In this document: positions 16,452-24,004 of the stretch, in pieces
Position numbering within the stretch: the first letter of the stretch is position 1
Layout: the number at the start of each line of letters is the position of its first letter
DNA from: an uncultured Eubacteriales bacterium
GTDB lineage: Bacteria; Bacillota; Clostridia; Lachnospirales; Lachnospiraceae
Assembly: GCA_900321855.1 (NCBI GenBank)
Contig: ONXS01000007.1
Location: forward strand, 1 to 36,077
DNA: 36,077 nucleotides
Direction: 5' to 3'
The notes under the pieces: model-generated
The model's input: the letters and a program-made list of their open reading frames with translations, nothing else
The model's database searches: none
What the model was told of the DNA's origin: nothing
Translations under genes and position numbers: made by a program

Positions 16452-17291
16452 CTATTTCGCCTCTTGTATCATTTTAATACAATTCTCAGCAATGTCAATC
16501 TTTCTTTCCTTGTACAGATGTCCAATGGCTCTCTTAAAGGCTCCCTTGCTCATGCCAAAGTCTCTCTGTATCATCTGAGGTGAAACTTTTTCTCCATAAG
16601 GCAGTTCCCCGCCATACTCCTCAATTACCTTTAAGACCTTCTGTGCATCCTCGTCTATCTGCATATACGCCTTTTTATTTAAACTCAGATTAATCTTTCC
16701 ATCCGGCCTCACATCCGTAACTCTGGCACTAATCTGATCTCCTACTTTTACATTTCCATGAATTTCTTTTGCAGGGATAAGTCCATAATATTTGTTTTCA
16801 ATTGCAACAAATGCTCCGATATTTCTGTTCATATCATAGACAATGCCGCCCACATTGTCATCTTTCTGATATTTTCCTGCAACCTGCATATATTTGTGGA
16901 CATCCATTGTTGCTGCCAATCGGTTACTTTTATCGATATAAAGTGATACCAGATATGATTTTCCTGTCTCTACCGGTGCTGTCTGCTCTTTAAATGGCAA
17001 AAACAAATCTTTTTCCAGTCCCCAGTCAAGAAATGCTCCAATCTTTGAATTTCCCTTCGCCTCTAATACCGCCATGTTGCCTAGTGTAATATATGGCTGA
17101 TTAACTGTTGCGATTAATCGGTCTGAGGAATCTCTGTACACGAATACATCTATCTCATCGCCCTCTTTTGTTCCTTCTTTCACCTGTTTTTTTGGGAGAA
17201 GAACTTTTTCGTTCTCATTTTCTCCCAGATAAACGCCAAATTCTACTATTTTCAGACATTTTAATGTCTGTCTTTCTCCTAATCGAATCAT
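16452..17291 (-). CDS. S1 RNA-binding domain protein, CvfB-like
   Basis: 279 residues. The order of domains fits CvfB: N-terminal S1-like region (GVYLGENENEKVLLPKKQVK), a second S1-like barrel (KIGAFLDWGLEKDLFLPFKE), a third S1 domain (NIGAFVAIENKYYGLIPAKE ... KVGDQISARVTDVRPDGKINLSL) and a C-terminal winged helix (PYGEKVSPQMIQRDFGMSKG, AFKRAIGHLYKERKI). CvfB of staphylococci binds RNA and affects virulence and RNA turnover; the role in this organism is not known. ATG 17291 has GGAG about 7 bases upstream. Same orientation as ridA and the thioesterase with short gaps, possibly one transcript. Confidence 0.88.
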   Translation of the reverse strand: MIRLGERQTLKCLKIVEFGVYLGENENEKVLLPKKQVKEGTKEGDEIDVFVYRDSSDRLIATVNQPYITLGNMAVLEAKGNSKIGAFLDWGLEKDLFLPFKEQTAPVETGKSYLVSLYIDKSNRLAATMDVHKYMQVAGKYQKDDNVGGIVYDMNRNIGAFVAIENKYYGLIPAKEIHGNVKVGDQISARVTDVRPDGKINLSLNKKAYMQIDEDAQKVLKVIEEYGGELPYGEKVSPQMIQRDFGMSKGAFKRAIGHLYKERKIDIAENCIKMIQEAK

Positions 17292-17342
17292 ATCGCATCT
17301 CCATTCTCACTATAATCTCATTTCTAAAACTATATCAAAAAA

Positions 17343-18059
17343 TTATGCCATTGTAAATTCTGTAACAGAATACACTTTATCTTCTTTGTTTCTCAGTTCC
17401 ACAACCAATCTGTCTTTCTCTTGTGAAACATAGGCTTCCATAACATCTCCAAGTACAGCCTGCATCTTATATTCTGTTCTGATTTTTCTGACTTTTGAAT
17501 AGTCCTCCACAAATTCTTCTGCAAGTTTGATATGCCAAGCATTGTTCATGTGGTTATTAAAATCAAGATGATATTTTCTGACCATAAATTCATCCCTCTT
17601 TTCATAATTCTGTGCGCGCTTAATTTTTCCTTTCACAAAATCCATGTCCACCATTTCTTCACACTCGTATGGTTCCTTATCCTCATCTGTAATTCTCACC
17701 AGAGAATATTTTTCAAAATCAAACAGTGCCCATATACTCTCTGCTTTTACCACATATTCAGAAGGATTACTTTTCCTTGCAATGACAGAACTTCTCTCTC
17801 CTGCCGCACCGCGAAAACGGTTTGGCCAAGTTGTAGCTATCACATCTTCATTATACTTGAAATGTCCATGAATCTCTATCTGCCATGAACTGAGCAGCCA
17901 TGCTCTTTTTGTGCGCATCTGATGTTCCACTCCAACACCTAACGATTCACTCTGTATATTCATGCAATTTTGCATAATATCAACCATTTTTCCGAAACTC
18001 AGCTTAGAATCACGGTCCATATCGCTAAAACATATTTTTGTCTCATACGAAGTACGCAT
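17343..18059 (-). CDS. Acyl-ACP thioesterase (FatA/FatB-like, bacterial)
   Basis: 238 residues with two hotdog folds in tandem, the length usual for the bacterial members of this family. It hydrolyses acyl-ACP to release free fatty acid. The N-terminal half shows ICFSDMDRDSKLSFGKMVDI and WLLSSWQIEIHGHFKYNEDV; the C-terminal half has the conserved catalytic motif YHLDFNNHMNNAWHIKLAEE (Asp, Asn and His in DFNNHMNN). The start is ATG 18059 (MRTSYETK) with AGGTG six bases upstream; a GTG at 18068 is the alternative. The tRNA-Gln gene and its terminator lie immediately upstream. Confidence 0.88.
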   Translation of the reverse strand: MRTSYETKICFSDMDRDSKLSFGKMVDIMQNCMNIQSESLGVGVEHQMRTKRAWLLSSWQIEIHGHFKYNEDVIATTWPNRFRGAAGERSSVIARKSNPSEYVVKAESIWALFDFEKYSLVRITDEDKEPYECEEMVDMDFVKGKIKRAQNYEKRDEFMVRKYHLDFNNHMNNAWHIKLAEEFVEDYSKVRKIRTEYKMQAVLGDVMEAYVSQEKDRLVVELRNKEDKVYSVTEFTMA

Positions 18060-18114
18060 CTTTATCACCTATGCCTTTTCTATCATAATTTTCAACAATA
18101 TTATTTTTTGATAA

Positions 18115-18148
18115 CAAAAAAACCTCATCACAGAACCTGTGATGAGGT
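18115..18148 (-). terminator. Terminator after tRNA-Gln
   Basis: Perfect 11-bp stem acctcatcaca (18122-18132) / tgtgatgaggt (18138-18148), loop gaacc, followed on the minus strand by seven T residues. It begins two bases after the tRNA 3' end. Confidence 0.9.
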
Positions 18149-18150
18149 AG

Positions 18151-18223
18151 CTGGCCCACCAGGATTCGAACCTGGAAAATGCTGGAGTCAGAGTCCAGTG
18201 CCTTACCATTTGGCGATGGGCCA
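18151..18223 (-). tRNA. tRNA-Gln(CUG)
   Basis: Cloverleaf read on the minus strand: acceptor stem TGGCCCA (18223 downward) pairs perfectly with TGGGCCA, discriminator G at 18151, D-arm CGCCAAATGGTAAGGC, anticodon arm CTGGACTCTGACTCCAG with anticodon CTG, T-arm with GGTTCGAATCC. The CCA end is not encoded. It is a single-gene transcript: strong promoter just upstream, terminator just downstream. Confidence 0.96.
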
Positions 18224-18242
18224 TTGCCTTGCGACAAGAGGT

Positions 18243-18271
18243 ATTATAGCAGACCTTGTCATATAATGCAA
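18243..18271 (-). promoter_or_regulatory. Sigma-A promoter of tRNA-Gln
   Basis: Minus strand TTGCAT (18271-18266), exactly 17 bases, then a perfect TATAAT (18248-18243), 20 bases before the mature tRNA 5' end. Confidence 0.85.
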
Positions 18272-18337
18272 GCACTTTTTTAAATTTTTTTCAAAAAAAT
18301 TTTATTTTGCCGAAAATTAGTTTTCATCGGCTTTTTA

Positions 18338-18365
18338 TTGACAAAATCTGAGATTTTTGTATAAT
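18338..18365 (+). promoter_or_regulatory. Orphan plus-strand promoter
   Basis: Perfect consensus TTGACA (18338-18343) and TATAAT (18360-18365) with a 16-base spacer. There is no plus-strand protein gene downstream, and the predicted start near 18372 runs straight into a strong terminator hairpin. Confidence 0.65.
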
Positions 18366-18371
18366 AATTTT

Positions 18372-18416
18372 TGAGAGACAAAGAAGTCCACAACAGGATT
18401 TCTTTGTCTTTTTTAC
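18372..18416 (+). ncRNA. Candidate short RNA: promoter-proximal terminator hairpin
   Basis: A transcript from the promoter at 18338-18365 would start near 18372 and enter at once a stem with arms agacaaagaagtcc (18376-18389) and ggatttctttgtct (18396-18109 region, i.e. 18396-18409), loop acaaca, one G-U pair, followed by seven T residues. The expected product is about 40-45 nt. Readthrough would add hairpins gaacagt/actgttc and aatcatt/aatgatt and end at the terminator near 18530, giving about 160 nt. No known RNA family is recognised; existence of the RNA is inferred from the signals only. Confidence 0.4.
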
Positions 18417-18491
18417 TTTCCCTCACATTTATTTTATAGAACAGTTTCTAACTGTTCATCTCGTAATCATTCTGTATGGAATGATTGTGTG

Positions 18492-18533
18492 AAAAGGAAC
18501 TGTGATTCCGCACATCACAGTTCCTTTTTATAT
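18492..18533. terminator. Bidirectional terminator; stop codon of the GNAT gene lies in its stem
   Basis: Perfect 15-bp arms aaaaggaactgtgat (18492-18506) and atcacagttcctttt (18514-18528), 7-base loop, T tract on the plus side (18525-18529) and four T residues on the minus side. The TGA of the minus-strand GNAT gene (18515-18517) and its last codons fall inside one arm. Confidence 0.75.
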
Positions 18534-18913
18534 ACTATTTTTTTGTTTGTGTCAACGGAATCAAGACGAAATCCCAGCGATTCGCAAAGTATTCTTGATT
18601 TTGTATTATTCTCATCAATTTTACAGTAAATCTCTTCTGCATACAAAATTTCTCTGGCAAATTTAATGAGTTCTTCGCACGCCTCTCTCGCATAACCTTT
18701 TCCTCGAAAATTTCTGTGCAGAATATATCCCAGCTCCAGTCCCTCATCTCCGTTACTAAAGCCTGCCAATCCAATCAGCTTTTTGGGGTTCTCCAGATTC
18801 TCCTCTTTTAACAGAATTGCATATATTCCATACCCATAAAACGGATACATACTTTGAATATACGTCTTTTTCTTTTCTATCTCCTCTGAAATATCTTCGC
18901 TCAGAGGTTCCAT
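18515..18913 (-). CDS. GNAT (RimJ/RimL-type) N-acetyltransferase domain, N-terminus split off by a TGA
   Basis: From the first ATG (18913) 132 residues remain: GLAGFSNGDEGLELGYILHR is the central strand pair, followed by the acetyl-CoA pyrophosphate loop NFRGKGYAREACEELIKFA (Arg/Gln-x-x-Gly-x-Gly/Ala type) and IDENNTKSRILCESLGF, the usual C-terminal GNAT motif. The frame is open for 33 codons above that ATG and encodes the missing first strand and helix of the fold (ETENLILREQIVADVAEIYD), but contains no ATG, GTG or TTG there, only the TGA stop of the HAD gene at 19013-19015. So the acetyltransferase looks like the C-terminal domain of an HAD-GNAT protein cut by one nonsense codon. The version starting at 18913 would lack its first strand and may not fold. 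Confidence 0.75.
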   Translation of the reverse strand: MEPLSEDISEEIEKKKTYIQSMYPFYGYGIYAILLKEENLENPKKLIGLAGFSNGDEGLELGYILHRNFRGKGYAREACEELIKFAREILYAEEIYCKIDENNTKSRILCESLGFRLDSVDTNKKIVYKKEL

Positions 18914-19012
18914 ATATTTTTTTGCCTGTTCATCATTGTAAATATCATAAATCTCAGCTACGTCTGCTACAATCTGCTCTCTCAGAATTAAGTTTTCCGT
19001 CTCTGCTGCTGT

Positions 19013-19690
19013 TCACGCCTCGCCGTGTGTATGTGCGTAGACCATCTGGAAAAATTTCTCATCCAAATCTTCATAACTCTGTACCACAAAATCTGCCAAT
19101 TTCTGGTCCGGTTTCGGAAGTCCATTGTCACTTTCATACATCACACATGTCATGTTTGCATTTTTTGCTGCCACAATTCCCTTAAAAGAATCTTCAATAA
19201 CAATACACTCCGATGGTTCCACGCCAAGTTTCTTCGCCGCAACTGTGAACGTGTCCGGTGCCGGCTTTGGATTTTTCACATCCATTCCACTCACCAGTGT
19301 ATCAAAACAGTCCGACACACCCATATCGTTTAATGTCGCCTCTATTCTCTCCATTCCTGAAGAAGATGCCACTGCAAGCTTAATACCTGCCCCATGTAAT
19401 TTTATAATCAGTTCAGCTACAAACGGCATAATTGGATAGCCTTTTTTTCCATTTAACTGTCTCACAATGGTATTTGACATATCCATCAGCATATCTTTTG
19501 AGAAATTCAACTTATAATCCTCGATAACCTTATCCCACATATAATCTGTGGTACTGCCGATAAACTGATAATAATACTGCTTATCAAATTTCTTACCCAA
19601 ACTTTTTAATAACACTTCAAACGCTCTCATATGAACAGGTTCACTGTCCACAATCACGCCGTCCATATCAAAAATTATTGCTTTTAGCAT
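19013..19690 (-). CDS. HAD-superfamily hydrolase (beta-phosphoglucomutase/phosphatase-like)
   Basis: 225 residues. Motif I FDMDGVIVDSEP (nucleophile D8, acid/base D10), a helical cap, motif II VASSSG, motif III Lys in NPKPAPD, and motif IV VIEDSFKGI are complete, so a phosphatase or phosphomutase acting on a small phosphorylated metabolite is expected; the substrate is not known. The ATG at 19690 overlaps the cyclophilin stop by 7 bases (translational coupling). The reading frame does not really end here: after TGA it continues without a break into the GNAT domain, so the original product may have been a fusion of about 390 residues. Confidence 0.88.
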   Translation of the reverse strand: MLKAIIFDMDGVIVDSEPVHMRAFEVLLKSLGKKFDKQYYYQFIGSTTDYMWDKVIEDYKLNFSKDMLMDMSNTIVRQLNGKKGYPIMPFVAELIIKLHGAGIKLAVASSSGMERIEATLNDMGVSDCFDTLVSGMDVKNPKPAPDTFTVAAKKLGVEPSECIVIEDSFKGIVAAKNANMTCVMYESDNGLPKPDQKLADFVVQSYEDLDEKFFQMVYAHTHGEA

Positions 19691-20208
19691 TTCTCTGGCT
19701 CTCCATATTCTACTCCAAATGTATCTACTGTCACTGTTTTCATAACAACATCATCAAATGGTCTGTCCGTATAATCCGTTGGCATATTTGCAATTTCATC
19801 TACAACATCAAGACCCTCTGTCACTTTTCCAAATGCTGCATACTGTCCATCTAAATGTGGAGATGTCTCGTGCATAATAAAGAACTGTGAACCTGCTGAA
19901 TCCGGATGCATAGCGCGCGCCATTGAAAGAACACCCGCTGTATGTTTCAAATCATTCTGAAATCCGTTTATATTGAACTCACCTTTGATTGAATAGCCAG
20001 GTCCGCCTGTTCCTGTTCCATTTGGACAGCCTCCCTGAATCATAAATCCACGAATAACTCTGTGGAAAATCAATCCATTATAAAATCCCTTGTTAATTAA
20101 ACTGATAAAGTTCTTCACTGTATTTGGTGCAATTTCAGGATATAATTCTGCTTTGATTATTTTTCCTGAGTTTAATTCAATTGTTACTATTGGATTTTTG
20201 TTTTCCAT
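19684..20208 (-). CDS. ppiB: Cyclophilin-type peptidyl-prolyl cis-trans isomerase (PpiB)
   Basis: 174-residue cytoplasmic prolyl isomerase. Active-site Arg and Phe of the cyclophilin fold are in NGLIFHRVIRGFMIQGGCPN; the following GTGTGGPGYSIKGEF, LSMARAMHPDSAGSQFFI and LDGQYAAFGKV are the other family landmarks. No signal peptide. ATG 20208 has AGAGG upstream. First gene of the ppiB-HAD-GNAT set. Confidence 0.95.
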   Translation of the reverse strand: MENKNPIVTIELNSGKIIKAELYPEIAPNTVKNFISLINKGFYNGLIFHRVIRGFMIQGGCPNGTGTGGPGYSIKGEFNINGFQNDLKHTAGVLSMARAMHPDSAGSQFFIMHETSPHLDGQYAAFGKVTEGLDVVDEIANMPTDYTDRPFDDVVMKTVTVDTFGVEYGEPEKC

Positions 20209-20461
20209 AATCTGTACCTCTTTCCATTCAATTTTACCGCAATCAGGAACAATTCCCGATTTCGCATGACATCATTGTAATAGAAATCGCTCCAATTGGC
20301 AATCTTTCTTTAAAGTTTACATTTTATTAACAATTTATTTTTATAACCTTTACACAATCCACATTTTTTATTAAATTTTATACCTTAATATATAGAGCAT
20401 AAAGTGATTTTCTTTTTTTACATTTTTTTCATATTGTTCCCCTTTTGTTTTATACAAAACG

Positions 20462-20491
20462 AACCGAGTGGATTTATCCACTCGGTTTTTT
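20462..20491 (+). terminator. Terminator-like hairpin with plus-strand T tract
   Basis: 11-bp perfect stem aaccgagtgga (20462-20472) / tccactcggtt (20477-20487), loop ttta, then T residues to 20491. No plus-strand gene precedes it, so it may be a backup terminator for glnA on the other strand, or the end of an unannotated transcript. Confidence 0.55.
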
Positions 20492-20495
20492 CGTG

Positions 20496-20575
20496 TGTAA
20501 AGTGGACATTCGCAAACTGCTCCCGCTTGTGGGGAGCGCAGCAGAAACAGAGCGAGAGCGTTTCGCAAAATAAAG
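20496..20575. repeat. Interspersed repeat B, copy 3
   Basis: Starts tgtaaagtggacat (20496-20509), identical to copy 1, followed by an imperfect palindrome (ttcgcaaactgctcccgct against agcgagagcgtttcgcaa) with a nested gctccc/ggggagc hairpin. The right motif of copies 1 and 2 is not seen here. Confidence 0.4.
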
Positions 20576-20637
20576 TATGAGGGGATTTTCGTCACTTATA
20601 AAACAATCTATTGCGCATACACCGTATTCTCTTACAA

Positions 20638-20710
20638 AAACAGCTCGGAGGTCATATGCTTGCGGAGCAGACATTTCACAGTCTGCGCAACAAACATATG
20701 ACCTCCGAGC
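20638..20710 (-). terminator. Large nested terminator of the glutamine synthetase gene
   Basis: 16-bp perfect arms gctcggaggtcatatg (20643-20658) and complement (20695-20710), an inner gcagac/gtctgc hairpin (20667-20672, 20681-20686), and a TGTTTTTG run on the minus strand after the stem. It lies 27 bases after the glnN stop. The size (68 bases, two-tier) is more than a simple terminator needs. Confidence 0.7.
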
Positions 20711-20737
20711 GTCATTTATAAAAAATATTAATCTGTT

Positions 20738-22855
20738 TTATACCTCGAAGATTAAATCTCCGTAAGAAGGCATTGGCCATAAATCTTTATCAACAATCAT
20801 CTCAAGTGCATCTACTGGTGCTCTGAGTGCTGCCATTGCTGGAATTACTTCGTCTTTAAAATATGTAGCCTGCTCTTTTCCTTCTGCCTTTGTAGCTGCC
20901 TGAGCTGTCACTTCTGAAAGTTTCTGCAATGCTTTCTTTGTCTCTGCAAGAAGGCTTGAAGTCTGTACTAATAATTCGCTCTGTGCACTGACATCTGCCT
21001 CTGCACATGCTGTCTTTACGATATTTAATGAGTCTGCAAGCTGTGTTGTTGCCTTGATTACTGCCGGAATAATCTGTTTTCCTGCTACATCAATCATTGT
21101 TCTCGCCTCAATATTGATTGCCTTTGCATATGCCTCATACTGAATCTCAGCTCTTGACTCTAATTCTGCTCTTGTAAATACATGGAATTTTTCAAACAAT
21201 GCAATTGACTTATCTGTAGTAAGGGCAGGAATTGCATCCACCATTGTCTTGAGGTTTGGAAGACCTCTTCCCTCTGCCACTTCTACCCATGCCTCGGAAT
21301 ATCCGTCACCATTGAAGATAATTCTCTGGTGCTCTACAGCAAGTTTCTTTACCAAATCATGAACTGCAAGTTCAAAATCTTCTGCTTTCTCAAGTTCATC
21401 TGCAATCTCACAGAAACTCTCTGCAACAATTGTATTCAATACGATATTAGGACCTGCAACAGATGCAGAAGAACCTAAACTTCTGAACTCAAATTTATTA
21501 CCTGTAAATGCAAATGGAGATGTTCTGTTACGGTCTGTGGCATCTTTTCTGAAATCAGGAAGTGTGCTGACTCCCATCTTCATCTTTCCGGCTTTCAAAC
21601 TGCTTGTTGCATCACCAGACGCTACTAACTGTTCTACAACATCCTCTAACTGATCTCCGAGGAACATAGAAATGATTGCCGGAGGTGCCTCATTTGCTCC
21701 TAATCTGTGGTCATTTCCTGCACTTGCTGCTGACTCTCTGAGCAAATCTGCATGTTTGTCAACTGCTGCCATAATTGCAACGAGTACAAGCAGGAACTGT
21801 TTGTTCTCATGAGGTGTCTTGCCTGGGTCTAACATATTAATTCCATCATCTGTTGTGATTGACCAGTTGTTATGTTTACCGGAACCATTTACTCCATCAA
21901 ATGGTTTCTCATGTAATAAGCAAACCATGTTGTGATTGTTTGCCACTCTCTTCATAACTTCCATTGTCAGCTGATTCTGGTCTACTGCTAAGTTTGCCTC
22001 TGCATAGATTGGAGCAAGCTCGTGCTGTGCCGGAGCAACCTCGTTATGCTGTGTCTTTGCAGATACGCCTAATTTCCAGAGTTCTTCATTGATGTCTTTC
22101 ATAAATCCACCAATTCTCTCTCGAATGGTTCCAAAGTAATGGTCCTCTAACTCCTGACCCTTAGGTGGCATTGCACCAAATAAGGTACGTCCTGTGAAAA
22201 TCAAATCTTTTCTCTTTAAATATTTATCTCTGTCTACTAAGAAATACTCCTGCTCTGCTCCAACGGATGTTGTAACTCTCTTTGATGTTGTATTTCCAAA
22301 TAATCTTAAAATTCTTAACGCCTGTGTATTGATTGCTTCCATTGATTTTAACAGTGGTGTCTTTCTGTCAAGAGCTTCTCCTGTATAAGAACAGAATGCC
22401 GTAGGAATACAAAGCGTTGCACCTGCTGCACTTCTCTTAATAAATGCTGGCGATGTACAATCCCATGCTGTATATCCTCTTGCCTCAAATGTAGCTCTAA
22501 GTCCACCGGATGGGAACGATGACGCATCTGGTTCACCTTTAATCAACTCTTTACCAGAGAACTCCATCAAAACTTTTCCGCTTGCGTTTGGAGCAGATAT
22601 AAACGAATCATGTTTCTCCGCTGTAACACCTGTCAATGGCTGGAACCAGTGAGTATAATGTGTGGCACCTTTTTCCATAGCCCAATCCTTCATAGCATTT
22701 GCTACAACGTCAGCTACAACAAGTTTTAACTCTGCGCCCTCTTCAATTACTCTTCTCAGTTCTTTGTAAACATTTTTTGGCAAACGTTCTTTCATCACTG
22801 TATCATTGAATACATCTTCGCCAAAAATCTCTTCAACATTTAAAAAATCACTCAT
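20738..22855 (-). CDS. glnN: Glutamine synthetase type III
   Basis: 705-residue ATP-dependent ammonia-assimilating enzyme of the GSIII (GlnN) class, much longer than GSI (about 450). Markers: [18 protein letters not shown], with [20 protein letters not shown] in the N-terminal part; [12 protein letters not shown] (metal-binding glutamates); [16 protein letters not shown]; and [10 protein letters not shown], the ATP/ammonia site. GSIII forms a double-ring dodecamer in Bacteroides and clostridia. The ATG at 22855 has AAAGGA upstream. No nitrogen-regulator gene or obvious glutamine riboswitch lies in the 177-base leader. Ends in TAA just before the nested terminator. Confidence 0.96.
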   Translation of the reverse strand: MSDFLNVEEIFGEDVFNDTVMKERLPKNVYKELRRVIEEGAELKLVVADVVANAMKDWAMEKGATHYTHWFQPLTGVTAEKHDSFISAPNASGKVLMEFSGKELIKGEPDASSFPSGGLRATFEARGYTAWDCTSPAFIKRSAAGATLCIPTAFCSYTGEALDRKTPLLKSMEAINTQALRILRLFGNTTSKRVTTSVGAEQEYFLVDRDKYLKRKDLIFTGRTLFGAMPPKGQELEDHYFGTIRERIGGFMKDINEELWKLGVSAKTQHNEVAPAQHELAPIYAEANLAVDQNQLTMEVMKRVANNHNMVCLLHEKPFDGVNGSGKHNNWSITTDDGINMLDPGKTPHENKQFLLVLVAIMAAVDKHADLLRESAASAGNDHRLGANEAPPAIISMFLGDQLEDVVEQLVASGDATSSLKAGKMKMGVSTLPDFRKDATDRNRTSPFAFTGNKFEFRSLGSSASVAGPNIVLNTIVAESFCEIADELEKAEDFELAVHDLVKKLAVEHQRIIFNGDGYSEAWVEVAEGRGLPNLKTMVDAIPALTTDKSIALFEKFHVFTRAELESRAEIQYEAYAKAINIEARTMIDVAGKQIIPAVIKATTQLADSLNIVKTACAEADVSAQSELLVQTSSLLAETKKALQKLSEVTAQAATKAEGKEQATYFKDEVIPAMAALRAPVDALEMIVDKDLWPMPSYGDLIFEV

Positions 22856-22915
22856 AATCTTAACATCCTTTCTTTGTTATCTGCACATAATTTTCCATGA
22901 AATTAGATGTTCCTA

Positions 22916-22950
22916 TAAAAAAGGCGTCCCCTTTCGACAGGAACGCCTTT
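22916..22950 (-). terminator. Terminator between sortase and glutamine synthetase
   Basis: Stem aaaggcgt (22920-22927) / acgccttt (22943-22950), extended by G-U pairs, followed on the minus strand by six T residues. It ends the sortase transcript and lies 60 bases upstream of the glnN start. Confidence 0.75.
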
Positions 22951-23032
22951 GTCCTCAACAAATCATATGTGTGTTATATGTTTCTTATGTGTATGTTTAT
23001 AACTCATTTGAAAAAAAAATGCAAGCATTTTT

Positions 23033-23869
23033 TTAATTTAATGGTTCTCCCTTTACCAACTGCACAATCATTCTCTTTCTCTGATTGTGTCTTGTACAAG
23101 TAGATAATGTGACAATCTGGTTCACCGTTGTTATCTCTGTCACCTCAGTTGTATATAATCTCTTGGCAAGGCACAAATTGATATAATTCTGAAATTCTTC
23201 ATCATCTGCAAAATTATACGAATAGGTATCGCCAATCTCATCTGTCTCATATGCTGCAAATACACGATATCGATAACCTTTTTCGCCAATATAAATGTCG
23301 AAATATGGATGCTCATTATAGTACGATTTTGATACATACTTAATCAGTGTTCCAAACATGGAATTATTCAGCATATCGTGACCATAAATAATACAGTTTT
23401 TCGCATCCAGACCACCTTCTACTCTGTAATCCAAGAAAATGGCTCCTGCATTATTTTCCTGATGTGCTGCATTGTGTGACAAATAATAAGTATTATCTGT
23501 ACCCACTACAATCGGATAACTGATAATATTATCCTGTTTAATCCATCCAACTGCATCTGCATTCATATTTTTCAGTTTATTAAAATCATAGGCCCATTTC
23601 GCTGCACTCTTAGAATTAACAATTGTATTTCCAAGTATATCTGTCTGTGTCTCTCCTGCCTCTACATCTGGAATTTCAAACATCTCCTCCATATTTTCAT
23701 ATGCAGCCGAATCCTGTTTGTAATCCAGATAAATATTGGAAAGTTCGAAAGATGCGTATGTAAACACACACAGTGCACCTACTAAAACTACTTTCCTGAT
23801 ACCTTCTAAAATATAATATTTCTTCGAATGTTCCTGCAACTTCCTTGAAATATACTGTTTTACTGACAT
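23033..23869 (-). CDS. srtB: Class B sortase
   Basis: 278-residue membrane-anchored transpeptidase that joins surface proteins to peptidoglycan. N-terminal transmembrane helix about residues 24-45 (GIRKVVLVGALCVFTYA), then the sortase barrel. Catalytic triad visible: His164 in IIYGHDM, Cys258 in VTLSTCT, Arg266 in RKRMIV. The SrtB-type features are the long N-terminal helix region and the WIKQDNIISYPIVVGTDNTYYLSH stretch, which also occurs in SrtB. The start ATG 23869 (MSVKQYI) has AGGG about 6 bases upstream; the frame is open to 23914. No LPXTG- or NPQTN-bearing substrate lies in the window. Confidence 0.92.
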   Translation of the reverse strand: MSVKQYISRKLQEHSKKYYILEGIRKVVLVGALCVFTYASFELSNIYLDYKQDSAAYENMEEMFEIPDVEAGETQTDILGNTIVNSKSAAKWAYDFNKLKNMNADAVGWIKQDNIISYPIVVGTDNTYYLSHNAAHQENNAGAIFLDYRVEGGLDAKNCIIYGHDMLNNSMFGTLIKYVSKSYYNEHPYFDIYIGEKGYRYRVFAAYETDEIGDTYSYNFADDEEFQNYINLCLAKRLYTTEVTEITTVNQIVTLSTCTRHNQRKRMIVQLVKGEPLN

Positions 23870-24004
23870 AAAAACCCTGCTTTCCGTTGCTTTTTCATTT
23901 GCAAACCGCCCCACAAGATTTACACATCTCGCATCATTTCATGTTGTAAAGACTGCTCATCTTATGGTACGACTGCTTGGCAGTTTGTTTGCAAATAGTA
24001 ACTC

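Larger units (their letters stand above)
20209..20737. other. 529-bp spacer without a protein gene
   Basis: Left half (20209-20460) is very AT-rich and must hold the ppiB promoter, though I see no unambiguous pair of boxes. It is followed by a plus-facing terminator (20462-20491), repeat B copy 3 (20496-20575) and the glnA terminator (20638-20710). Frames crossing it lack ribosome sites and look like chance. Confidence 0.7.

Noticed and set aside
18515..19015. TGA read as tryptophan or selenocysteine
   Set aside because: TGA ends other genes normally here (for example the MATE gene at 6200), and no selenocysteine insertion hairpin or Cys-type active site lies at the TGA codons.
22856..23032. 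Glutamine riboswitch or T-box before glutamine synthetase
   Set aside because: The only clear structure is a simple terminator hairpin; no conserved T-box or glnA-motif sequences were found.
23013..23042. Short A/T hairpin (aaaaaaatgc / gcattttttt) at the sortase stop codon as a main terminator
   Set aside because: The stem has only two G-C pairs; a stronger terminator lies 70 bases further on.
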